Shown here: piece by piece, positions 22,891 to 33,007 of the stretch
How the letters are laid out: every line of letters starts with the position of its first letter
Numbering within the stretch: the first letter of the stretch is position 1
Assembly (NCBI GenBank): GCA_017979445.1
Contig: CM030714.1
Location: 12,375,317-12,439,316, forward strand
DNA: 64,000 nucleotides
Direction: 5' to 3'
From: Akebia trifoliata
Taxonomy: Eukaryota; Streptophyta; Magnoliopsida; Ranunculales; Lardizabalaceae
Position numbers and translations under genes: made by a program
The notes under the pieces: generated by a model
What the model saw: only the letters and a program-made list of their open reading frames with translations
Database searches by the model: none
Told to the model about the DNA's origin: nothing

Positions 22891-23627
22891 GCGACAAAGA
22901 AAAATAAAAGAAAATCCCAAACTGAGAGCGGTCCGAGCTGAAACATCAGAAGTCCGAATAATCAAGGTCAATACTTAGCTTAAACCAGGCATAGACTCGG
23001 AAGCCACAAGTATCTTGTCTACGATTGATCTTAAAATTCTTACTTCCCCAAGTGAACCAAGGGAGAGAAGGATGAATTCTATGATGAGTCTCAAAAGGAA
23101 ATATTTTGTTCTCTTGAGCCTGACTCAAAATCTTCAATAAAATTAATCAAAATAAAAAAGTTGGATCTTTATTGCGCTTGTGGTAATCAAATATTTTAAA
23201 CCTTCATGCAAGGGGCATTTTCTTTTTCTTCTAAATATGTAATTTCCCCCTTATGTTAGGGGCATTTTTTCATGATGCGTTCAATTATCTTCAATGCCAT
23301 GCTTATTGTCAAACCAGGGGCATTTTGTTTTTGAGCAATGTTAATCCTAAAAGATAATGGGAACCCCAAGCTTAAGGTTTCCCTCTTGATAACAGTTTTT
23401 CGAAGAACCCTTGAGGTTCAAAAGAAATAAAAACTCAGGTTTTAAATTCATAAAACTTTTGGATAAAACCTTGAGGTTCAAACAAATACATTTCGGATTT
23501 CACATAGGATAGGGCATTCATTCTGTCCCAAATCTATTCATTCCCAGATTCAACCCCTCTTTTTCAAATTTCATTTTCAATCGTTCATTCCCAGATTTAT
23601 TCCTTCATTCTCAGTTTTACTCAGTCA
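22891..23627 (+). other. Element C 3' region between the 51-bp and 34-bp arrays
   Basis: No gene is seen. It contains repeated 'aggggcatttt' words (near 23,212, 23,260 and 23,318), each resembling the PPT core plus 'catt', and two 'aaaacctt/cccttgaggttcaaa' repeats (about 23,408 and 23,465). Confidence 0.6.
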
Positions 23628-24785
23628 GATGCCGCCGAGGGCTTTCTCGGAATTATGCTCAATTACCTCCGAGGGCTTTCTCGGAATTATGTTCAGTTGT
23701 CGTCGAGGGTTTTTTTGGAACTATGCTCAAATACCGCCAAGGGTTTTCTTGGAATTATGCTCAGATGCCGCCGAGGGTTTTCTCAGAACTATGCTCAGAT
23801 GCCGTCAAGGATTTTCTTGGAACTATGCTCAGATACCGCCAAGGGTTTTCTTGAAATTATGCTCAGATGCCGCCGAGGGTTTTATCTAAATTATGCTCAG
23901 ATGCCGCCAAGGATTTTCTTGGAACTATGCTCAGATACCGCCAAGGGTTTTCTTGGAATTATGCTCAGATGCCGTCGAGGGTTTTCTCGGAATTATGCTC
24001 AGATGCCGCCAAGGGTTTTCTTAGAACTATGCTCAGATGCCGCCGAGGGTTTTCTCGGAATTATGCTCAGATGCCGCCGAGGGTTTTCTCGAAACTATGC
24101 TCAGATGCCGCCGAGGGTTTTCTCGGAATTATGCTCAGATGCCGCCAAGGGTTTTCTTGGAAGTATGCTCAAATGCCACCGAGGGTTTTCTCGGAACTAT
24201 GCTCAGTTACCGCCGAGGGTTTTTCTCGGAATTATGCTCAAATGCCGCTAAGGGTTTTCTTGGAATTATGCTCAGTTGCCGCCAAGGGTTTTCTTGGAAC
24301 TATGCTCAGATACTGCCAAGGGTTTTCTTGGAATTATGCTCAGATGCCGCCGAGGATTTTCTCGGAACTATGCTCAGATGCCGCCGAGGGTTTTATCGAA
24401 ATTATGCTCAGATGCCGCCAAGGATTTTCTTGGAATTATGCTCAGATGTCGCCGAGGGTTTCTCGGAATTATGCTCAGATACCGCCAAGGGTTTTCTTGG
24501 AATTATGCTCAGTTACCGCCGAAGGTTTTCTCGGAATTATGCTCAGATGCCGCCGAGGGTTTTCTTGGAATTATGCTCAGTTACCGCCGAGGGTTTTCTC
24601 AGAATTATGCTCAAATGCCGCCGAGGGTTTTCTTGGAATTATGCTCAGTTACCGCCAAGGTTTTCTCGAAATTATGCTTAGATGTCACCGAGGATTTTCT
24701 CGAAATTATGTTCAGATGCCGCCGAGGGTTTTCTCGGAACTATGCTCAGATACCGCTGAGGGTTTCTCGAAATTATACTCTATTT
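23628..24785 (+). repeat. 34-bp tandem array, about 34 copies, open in all three forward frames
   Basis: The unit 'atgccgccgagggttttctc' + 'ggaattatgctcag' repeats every 34 bases (for example starts 24003, 24037, 24071). Since 34 leaves remainder 1 on division by 3, three units make one 102-base, 34-residue peptide period, and the same peptide ladder (M-P-P-R-V-F..., E-L-C-S-D-A-A-E..., I-M-L-R-C-R-R-G...) appears in each frame shifted by a unit. This explains the overlapping open frames of 198, 364, 214 and 189 codons. A short perfect stem 'ccgag..ctcgg' (or ccaag..cttgg) is present in each unit and co-varies between copies. Confidence 0.95.
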
Positions 24786-25124
24786 ATGCTAAGCTTAGCT
24801 CAATTTATATTCATTTTGTGCTCAGATTTTACTCAAATTCTTTGAAATCTATCTCAGATTTTAAGTCCACACACTTGCACAGTTGTTACATCAGTCAAGG
24901 AGAATTTTCTAAAATTCAAGGATCTGACACTGCCAGTGAGAGCTCGCGCTTAAGGTCCTGACATTTTTTTTTTTAGTTCGGGGAGAGTTTTACTCTCAGG
25001 GATCCGAACACCCCGATGAATTGCTAAATCAGGCTGCAAAATGAACTATCACTAGCTTTGACATTCGGATATCGCACTATTTACCAAAATAGATTTGCTA
25101 TCTAGTTTGCTTCAACCCTTTGCC
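24786..25124 (+). other. Element C tail between array and PPT
   Basis: Non-coding. The block from 24980 ('ttcggggagagttttactctc') to the PPT is conserved in reverse in element E (about 49,785-49,935). Confidence 0.75.
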
Positions 25125-25137
25125 AAAGAGGGGCATT
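25125..25137 (+). other. Polypurine tract of element C
   Basis: AAAGAGGGG followed by CATT lies directly before the 3' LTR start. It primes plus-strand DNA in this type of element. Confidence 0.9.
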
Positions 25138-26722
25138 TGTAGACACCCCATTTTTGCACTCGCCTGATTAATCAACTCGTCAATCCGATCACAACGGTTC
25201 CCAATGATGGATATCTATTCCAATGCTTTATTTTGTTACCAGATATGTTTCAGAAATCCGGATGAGGTATCTCGAACTGACAAAACTTTAGAAACCACGC
25301 TACGCTAGGAAAATTCGACCCCAGAAACATAGAAATCATCATCTCGCAAATCAAAAAGAAGCTTCACGATAAAAATCACTAAAAATGACCAAATTATCAA
25401 AATACCCCTAACATCAAAATAACCCTAGAACCTATGTTACACTTAGAAAAACCCATTCAAAACACATAAAACAACAAATCGAAATCAAATAAACCACTTT
25501 GCCAATTTTCACAAAATTTGACAAAATTACGAAAATACCCCTCATAAAATTCACGACCATTTGACACAAAAAATTTCATAAATGACAAAAACCAACATTC
25601 CAATTGAATTTCTTACGAAAAATTGATTCCAAAACATCCTGAAATATTGAAAAACGACTTAAAACGTAAAAAATCCTTACCGAGGGCAAAACGATAATTT
25701 TACAACTTTAATAATTAAAATTTTTGAAATTAATAAACAAATCATTAAATAATGTAAAGTGAAACATTAAAGTCAATCAAGTAAGACTAAAGTCAATCTT
25801 AAAGTCAATCAAGTAAGACTAAAGTCAAGATATTAAAAGCCAACCAAGAAAGACTAAAGTCAAAGTATTAAAGTTAATCTCATAAGACTAAAGTCAAAAT
25901 CCTAACTTAAACTAATCAAGTCAATCTCATAAGACTAAATTCAAAACCCTAAATCAAAATCCTAATCTAAACTAATCAAGTCAATCTCATAAGACTAAAG
26001 TCAAAACCCTAAATTAAAATCCTAAAGACTAAGTCCATCTCATAAGACCAAAGTCAAAATCCTAATTAAAACTCTAAAAGAAATCCTAATCAAACCCTAA
26101 TGCTTCTAAAAAAACTTTATAAAAAGGAGCCTCCACACCCTATTTTCGTATCAAAGAAAAAATCCTAGAAAAAGTAGGTGAAGAAGCCTCCACAACCTCT
26201 CCAAAACCCTAATTTTGGAGTCCCAACTCCTTACCTAACACCCCTACTTCGATTTTAGCCTAAAAATATCCAGAAACCTTTCAAAAATACCTTCAAAATT
26301 CATAAAAAATTCAAAGCACTCAGATCCAAGAAGGAGATACCTTGCCTCGGAGATCAGAAATCAGATCCGGAGACAGAACGAAGTAAGGAGTACGGTACAA
26401 GAAGCAATTTCACCAGATCTGAGGGAACAGAACATTTGCAGATCGAAGGTAAGATTTTTGTTATTTTTTTTATTTAGGTTTTGTCATTAGTGATGTAGTT
26501 TTATTTGGGATAAGTAGAGACCGGCATTGGCCGAGCGGGGTTGGTGCCTAATACCTTCCAACCCCGTAATATGATCCCCAGATTCAGTTTTTCTGTAGTA
26601 GATTAGTTTTTTATCCGTTTTAGAGTTAGTTTGGTTCCTAGACTATAATAACTAGGTGATGACTCCCAAACCTCAAGGGTCAAAAGCGGATCCGCACATC
26701 CCACGGATCGAGGGCGCTTTCA
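25138..26722 (+). mobile_element. Element C 3' LTR
   Basis: It aligns throughout with 16520-18092, starting TGTAGACACCCC and ending GGCGCTTTCA. Followed at once by the CCCTC duplication. Confidence 0.96.
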
Positions 26723-26727
26723 CCCTC

Positions 26728-27536
26728 CCTTTTCCTTTAGGTCCTAAACCTTATTTCAGACGATATCCCGTCTTTTTCATCATCCGTCCGATCATCAGAT
26801 TCGTTTTTGACAACTCTACCCTTATTTTCTCCTTCCCTCTTGGGATATGATTGATAGATGTGAATTGGAAGTCGTGAAAACTCTCTTTATCCCCAGTCAT
26901 CTCTACATCTACATAAGGCACATCCGGTGACCGATCGACTGGTATGAGATTTTCTACGAGAACCGATATCACCCTCTGTCCCATGATGAATTTGACTCGC
27001 TGGTGTAGGGAAGAAGAGACTGCCCCTGCGTTATGGATCAAGGGTCTTCCTAAAAAGAGATTGAATGCTGAGGGTATGTCCAAAATTTCAAATGTCACTT
27101 CAAACGTGCATGATCCAATAGTGATTGGGAGATCTAGTTCTCCTAACGACTATGTTTTCCTACTATCAAAAGAGCTTACGATCCTTCTAGTTGGCTTGAG
27201 GTAAGAGAAATCTGCGTTTAACTTGTGCAAAGTTTGTAGAGGACAGACATTGAGAGCTGAACCATTGTCGATCAGTTCCTTTGCTACCATCATACCTTTG
27301 CATATTACCATAATGTGCAATGGTTCAACATGTCCACACCCCTCGCTGATAAATTCTTCCTCGATGAAGGTGATCGGATTGGGGGTCATGATCTGGCCTA
27401 TTTTCTTTTCCAACTCTTCTGGTGAGGTGGTCTCAGGTACACGTGCACTACTAAACACTTTGAGTAATGCTTCCCAATGATGCTTTGAGTTTAAAAATAG
27501 ATCAAAGATACTGATTTGAGCTGGCATTCCATTCAA
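26728..27536 (-). pseudogene. Element B aspartic protease region
   Basis: The frame from 27536 holds 'MVAKELIDNGSALNVCPL', the retropepsin active-site segment of this lineage (D-N-G-S-A). After one break at 27150 it continues at 27098 with 'EILDIPSAFNLFLGRPLIHN', the conserved second half. It ends at the insertion point of C (26727). It would cleave the Gag-Pol polyprotein. The preceding 'LNGMPAQISIFDLF' is the usual lead-in. Stops occur before L-N-G-M and at 27150. Confidence 0.9.
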
Positions 27537-28300
27537 CTATTCTACTATGTTGTACTCACTCTTTCGAATGAGTTTGAGTAGGTCAGCTGCCTCCTTGTCA
27601 GTTACCCTACTCTTCTTCCTCTCTGGTTCCCCTTGTGGTATCTGTTCCTCCTCTACCAACTTTCCTTTTCCTTTTTCTTTTCTCCTATCTTCTTCCTCGT
27701 TTTGCCTTTTTTGTTCTTTTTATCGTATTTTGTACCACCTCTCTGATCTAGTCATATGACCAATGTCCGTGATCATTGCCTCTTTCGACTTCTCAACTCC
27801 TGCGGATGTCACAATTATCGTCTCATAACTCCATAGGACGGTTTGACTTAAGCGGTATGAAAATGGTTTAGAGGATATGATGGTCATTGGTTGAAGGTCT
27901 GGTTTTAGATGAAAGATGAGAGGTGGTGGATTAGGCTTGATGGTTGATGTAGTGGTGTTTGGGATTTGTAGGTTGGTGTAAGATAGGATGAGGGGTGGTC
28001 GGGAGGAAAAGCTTGAAGTTTGAGGGGTCGGTGTAGTGTAAAGTATGATTAGAGGTGATCGGAAAGAAGGGCCTGAAGTCGGTATGGTGCAAGGTATAAT
28101 GAGAGGTGGCCGAGAGGTAGAGTTTGGAGTTGGTAATTTGTAGGGTATAATGAGAGGTGGTCATGAAGGATTTGAAGTTTGGGAGGTAGAGTGAATGGTG
28201 AGATTGGCCAAATTGATTGGAAGTTGGGATAATGATTGGTTAGTTGTATCTGGTGGGAATGCATTGATGCTTGATGATGTTGGTTTTTTCCTCAGATTGA
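27537..28300 (-). pseudogene. Element B gag-protease spacer
   Basis: On the - strand the 27,540-27,760 part reads a lysine/glutamate-rich segment followed by 'VTDKEAADLLKLIRKSEYN', typical of Tat polyproteins just before the protease. The 27,900-28,250 part is a repetitive, Thr/Ser/Pro-rich low-complexity stretch (LSLYLAP.., TLPLGHL..). Confidence 0.7.
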
Positions 28301-30007
28301 CTCTAACCTTAGAGTCAATTGGTGTTATCAAAATTGAAAGGTTGAAGCTTGGTTCATCCCTTTCTATGGCATTGACTGTCGGCCCACTACCTCTCCCATT
28401 ATGCGTTGGTAGCGGGTTCTGATTGATATTTTGCTGAGGTGCTTAGGTTGCCGGATCATCCAAGATGATCGTTTTCCTGTCGATTAGATTCTGAACTTGG
28501 TGCTTGAGTTGTCAGCATTGGTCGGTAGTATGTCTCGGTGCACCCATATGGAACTCACAGAATTGATTGGGATTATACCATGGTCCCTTTATCGCCTCTG
28601 GGTTGGCTATCTTTTAGTGAGATATTTTCCCCTGGATAATGCTAGGAGTAGTTCTGACAGAGTCATAGGCAAGTGGGTGAAGACTCGAGGGACCCTGTTG
28701 GGTCTGCACTACTTGGTTTGATGATTCTGGGCAAATTGTGGGTTTTGCCCAAACACTGGATTTTGTCCGAACTGAAATGCTTGTGGAATAGGTGCAGCTT
28801 GGGATGGGTTAACCTTGAAGGGGAGCTGAGGTGCTGGCGGTCTCTGGTTTGGTGTTGAGATGAAGAAAGGTCGAATAGGTTGTACATTGTTAACTTGTGC
28901 TTCTTCTTTCTTCTTGTTCAAGACCACCGGTTTTTGTTGAGTAGACCCCCCTGCTGGCGTCCATAGACTGGACAAGTCCTAGATCAGACCTGACCGAATA
29001 CCGTCCTTAACTCGATCCGCCACTTGGACCAATGACGAGAAGCTTACAGTTGTATGACCCACTAGATGCGTATAGAATGAATGGCCCAAAATTGAGATGA
29101 ATATGGTGTTCATCTCTTGTTCAATCATTGGTGATTTTACTTTGGAGGCTGATTCCCGCCACCTTTGTGCATACTCTTTCACACTTTTTTTCGACTTCCG
29201 TGTCATTTTTGCCATGTCATTCCGGTCTAACCCCATATCTGTATTGAACCTATATTCTTCCGAGAATATTGTAGTCAGATCTTGCCAGCTCTTGATTCGA
29301 GAATGATCTAATTGAGAGAACCACGAAAGGGCCACCCCCGTTAGACTCCTCTGAAATAGCTGAACCAACAATCTGTCATCGTCTCCAAACTGGCACATAA
29401 ATCCGCAGTAGAGCTTTAAGTGGGACATAGGGCATCCAATGCCATTGTATTTCTCAAAGTCAGGACATTTGAACTTTGGTGGCAACGATACATTAGGGTA
29501 TAGGCACAGATCTCTGAACCTCATTCCGTTTGTAGAGTCCTTGCCTTTCATCCTTCTGATCTCTTCCTCGACTGCCTTGAGCTTGCTTGCAAGTCTCTCC
29601 TCTGTGATACTCCTTACCTCAACTGCCCTGAATTCACAAGCGACCTCATGTCATGGTGGATTGCAATGAATGTGAATTGGAGGTCCTTGGTTGGTAGGAG
29701 CGATGGGTGGTGAGTTATTCTGTGTTTGCGGAGGTTGTTGTTGTGGATGCTCTGGCATGGCCTGATTTGAGCTAGAAACTTGATGTTGGACAGCCTGGAT
29801 GATACTTGGGTTGGCCATCAACAGATCAATAATCTTATCGTGTTTTTTTAGTTTTTTCACTATCAAATCAAGCTTTGAGGCGAGATCCGTTACTACTTCT
29901 ATCGCTGTCTGCTGAGGTTGCTCTGAGGTGCTCATGGTTGGTTGTGAACGTAGAAAATACGGAGGATTCTCGGGTGGTAAGTACTTCTTTCTGAGTCGTT
30001 TGGCCAC
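28301..30007 (-). pseudogene. Element B gag
   Basis: The frame opens at 30007 with 'VAKRLRKKYLPPE', directly after an acceptor-like 'ttcttatccacag' (30008-30020 read in reverse), so the start may depend on splicing; no good ATG precedes it. It keeps one frame through stops at 29651 and 28979 to 28709. The core domain reads 'FKCPDFEKYNG', 'MSHLKLYCGFM', 'LVQLFQRSLTGVALSWFSQL', 'SWQDLTTIFSEEY' and 'KKSVKEYAQRWRESA', all classic retrotransposon gag. After a frameshift it ends with 'CEFHMGAPRHTTDQC', the Cys/His cluster in Tat gag. It encodes the particle protein and is dead because of the stops. Confidence 0.93.
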
Positions 30008-30139
30008 CTGTGGATAAGAAGTTAGGCGTTAATATATCATTTACATAATAAAGATGCATGATGATTTATTAGGTCAGATTGGATTAATTGGTAAAGTTGT
30101 ATTAAGAAAATTCTGAATTTGGTTGAGGTTGGGTTTTTT

Positions 30140-30735
30140 GTCAACACGGAACCAAAGATTTATCAGCACGGGGCTAGAGGTTCATCAGCACAGAGCCGAA
30201 GGTTTGTCGACATGGAATTAGAGATTAGTCAGCACGGAGCCGAAGGTTTGTCAGCACGGAGTCGGGGGTTTATCGACGCAGAGACGAATGTTCATCAGCA
30301 TGGAGCTGGAGGTTTGTCTGTATGGAGCTAAGGGTTCAATGGCGTGGAACCGAAGGTTCATCAGCACGGAGCCGGAGGTTTATCGGCACGAGCCGAAGGT
30401 TCATCAGCATGGAGCCGGAAGTTTGTCAGCACGGAGCTGGAGCTTTATTGGCACCGAGCTGAAGGTTCATCGGCCCGGAGTCGGAGGTTTGTCAGTACGG
30501 AGCTGGAGGTTTATCAGCACGGAGTCGAAGGTTCATTAGCACGGAGCCAAACGTTTATCAGCACGGAGCTGGAGGTTTATCGGCACCGAGCCAAAGGTTC
30601 ATCAGCCCAGAGCCGGAGGTTTGTCAGCACGGAACTGGAGATTTATTGGCATAGAGTCGAATGTTCATCAGCACGGAGTCGGAAGTTCGTCAACACGGAG
30701 CCGGAGGTTTATTGGCGCGGAGCCAGGAAACACAT
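30140..30735. repeat. 22-bp tandem array, about 27 copies, in B's leader
   Basis: The unit 'ggtttatcagcacggagccgga' repeats every 22 bases with substitutions. It lies between PBS and gag of element B. Plus-strand open frames over it (30119-30742) are periodicity artefacts: 66 bases make a 22-residue peptide period in each frame. Confidence 0.93.
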
Positions 30736-31084
30736 TTTGTAAAAACGGATTACTTTATAAAGATTGAGTCAAAAAACCATTTTGTTAGCCCCTCAATTTA
30801 ATTTTCTGAAATCAAGATGGGTCAGTCAAATCTCCAAGGAAAAGGTGGCGCACAATGGCACTCTTAAATCACCTTATTTCCTTAAATAGACATAGTCTAT
30901 CCCCTTCGTATCAACAGGGTAAGATCGTTCTTAGGCACCAACTTTGATCAAGAATTGCAATTGGTGTTTTAAAATCTTTTTATTTTTTTTATTTTTTTTC
31001 AAATCTAGTTTGCTGGAAAATGATTAGATTTATTTCAATTGATTGACTGATTGTTGATCTTGATGGTTCACACATGGGTTATGG

Positions 31085-31950
31085 ACATGGTTGATATTGA
31101 AAGATTGATCTGGTACGGGTTGTGGATCCAACTCGAAATGGATATGGGTCGTGAACCCATCTGAAAGTGGGTATAGGTCGTGGACCTAATTGGAAGTGGA
31201 TATGGGTCGTGGACCTATTTGGATATGGATATGGGTCATGGATCCAATTGGAAGTGGATATGGGTTGTGGACCCATTTAGAAGTGGATACGGGTCGTGGA
31301 CCCAATTGGAAGTGGATATGTCATGGACCCAATTGGAAGTGGATATGGGTCGTGGACCCAATTGAAAATGGATATGGGTTGTGGACCCATTTAGGAATGG
31401 ATCTTGAAGCGAATATGGATCGTGGACTCATTTGAAAGTGAATATGGGTCGTAGACCCAGTTAAATGTAGGTATGGGTCGTGGACCCATTTTGGTGTGGA
31501 TTTGGATCGTAGACCAAGTTGAAAACGGATATGGGTCGTAGACCCATTTCGGAATGGATCTTGAAGCAGATATGGGTCGTGGACCCATTTGGGAATGGAT
31601 CTTGAAGCGGATGTGGGTTATGGGTCCACTTAAAATGGATATGGGTAGACGATCTATTTTGAAACGGATTTGGGTCGTGAACCTATTTAAAAATGGATAT
31701 AGGTTATGGACCCATTTGAAAGTGGATATGGGTCGTAGACCCAATTGGAAATAGGTATGGGTCGTGGACCCATTTTGGGTGTGAATATGGATCGTAGACC
31801 CATTTGAAAACGGATATGGGTCGTGGCTCCTTTTGAAACGGATATTGGTCGTAGACCCATTTTTGAGGTGGGTATGGGTCGTGGACCCATTTGAAGGTGG
31901 ATATGGGTCGCAGACCCATTTGATGTGGATATGGGTCATAGATCCGATTT
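31085..31950. repeat. 29-bp tandem array, about 30 copies, with a hairpin in each unit
   Basis: 'atgggtc' anchors are 29 bases apart (31202, 31231, 31260). Each unit carries TGGGTC-GTG-GACCCA, a six-base perfect inverted repeat around a 3-base loop, plus 'aattggaagtggata' or 'atttgaaaatggata'. The open frames on both strands here are artefacts of the repeat. Confidence 0.94.
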
Positions 31951-32985
31951 AAGTTGATCATCGATGATGGATGATGGCAAGGTTAATAGTGTGCCGTGTT
32001 GGGTCGAGATCAATGTTGATAAGTAGAGTGTAAGTGAGCTCCGTTTGGATCAAACACTAAGTGATGAGGGGTGGGCCCTAAGCTTTACTAAAAAAATTGT
32101 CTATTTAATCCTTTTAAAGTCTTAAAACTCAAAAAAAAAATAAAGTCCAAGAGAAAAGTTGTCAAGACTGACGTAATGGACGAAATGAGCAAAAAATTTT
32201 TTTTTTATTTTTTTGGGTCCGTTTTTAATGAGCGGACCGAAGTGCTTTTGTACTGGTCCACTCTTTAAAAACGGACCAGAACCTTAATTTTCGTCGAAAT
32301 TATTATTTTTTTTTTTTGAGATTTTGAGGCACATAGCCTCTGTTTTTTGGCTTGGGGTACATAAATTTTTTTTTTTTATGATGTAAAGCATAAACAAAGA
32401 TTTCCCCCTTTACCTAGGGGGACATGTAAATAAATAAAATAAAAACAAGCCTAAAATCTATACAACTTGTCTTTGTGGGCTAAAAAAAGTTTTACAAAGT
32501 TATCTCCTTAGATCGAAAAAATTACAATAATGAAAGGGTTGATAAATTATTTTTTCAAAATTGTGTCTTAAGCCACTAATCGTATTTAATGCATGCAGCT
32601 ATAGGTGGCTTCACGGTTACCCATTCTAATGCATATCGAAGTACACATGTCTTAGGTTGGTGATTGGATTGGATGTGTTCGTCCCCGTACCTGAAATAAG
32701 CGATCTCGAATCGTGAAACTACTAAGCATCCATGTTTAACTTTTATAGGTAGAGGAGATTTATGTAATGGGCTATGTACTAGTGCACAAGTGCATTTTAA
32801 AAACAAGTATCAACCCCCTTTACAAGCATTCAACCCACAAAAGAGTTAAAGAAAGTATTACAACCATTCCCAAAAAAAAAAAAAGCAAAGTACCAAATAA
32901 ACACAAACAACAACAATGTTAGTAAAGACATAAAAAAAAATTTTGTTGTAAAAATGACTAAATGGTTATGGTTTGAACCCGTAAA
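31951..32985 (-). other. Element B leader next to the PBS
   Basis: Non-coding A+T-rich sequence with several long A or T runs. An inverted repeat of 'ggtccgttttta' and 'taaaaacggacc' lies near 32,217-32,278. The ORF at 32,576-32,806 has no recognisable domain. Confidence 0.55.
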
Positions 32986-33004
32986 CTCCTCAGTGGAGTC
33001 GCCA
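32986..33004 (-). other. Primer-binding site of element B
   Basis: Read on the - strand, TGGCGACTCCACTGAGGAG begins three bases after the 5' LTR end at 33008. It matches C's PBS in its first 14 bases. Confidence 0.88.
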
Positions 33005-33007
33005 AGT

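Larger units (their letters stand above)
16520..26722 (+). mobile_element. Element C: non-autonomous Tat-type LTR retrotransposon, complete
   Basis: Two LTRs (1573 and 1585 bp), a PBS, a PPT and a perfect 5-bp duplication define a complete 10.2-kb element inserted in B's pol, in the opposite orientation. Between leader and 3' region there is no gag, protease or RT, only a remnant of the pre-RT linker and an integrase fragment. About eight differences are visible between the first 145 bases of the two LTRs, so the insertion is not very recent. It would depend on proteins supplied by an autonomous relative. Confidence 0.97.

Noticed and set aside
23655..24961. Overlapping ORFs of 198, 364, 214 and 189 codons
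   Set aside because: All read the same 34-bp repeat in different frames; no codon preference or conserved start, so they are not called as genes.
30119..30742. Three overlapping + strand ORFs (70-132 codons)
   Set aside because: Artefacts of the 22-bp array, antisense to element B.
31079..31961. Pro/Ile/His-rich ORFs on both strands (up to 182 codons)
   Set aside because: Produced by the 29-bp array, which lacks stops in several frames.
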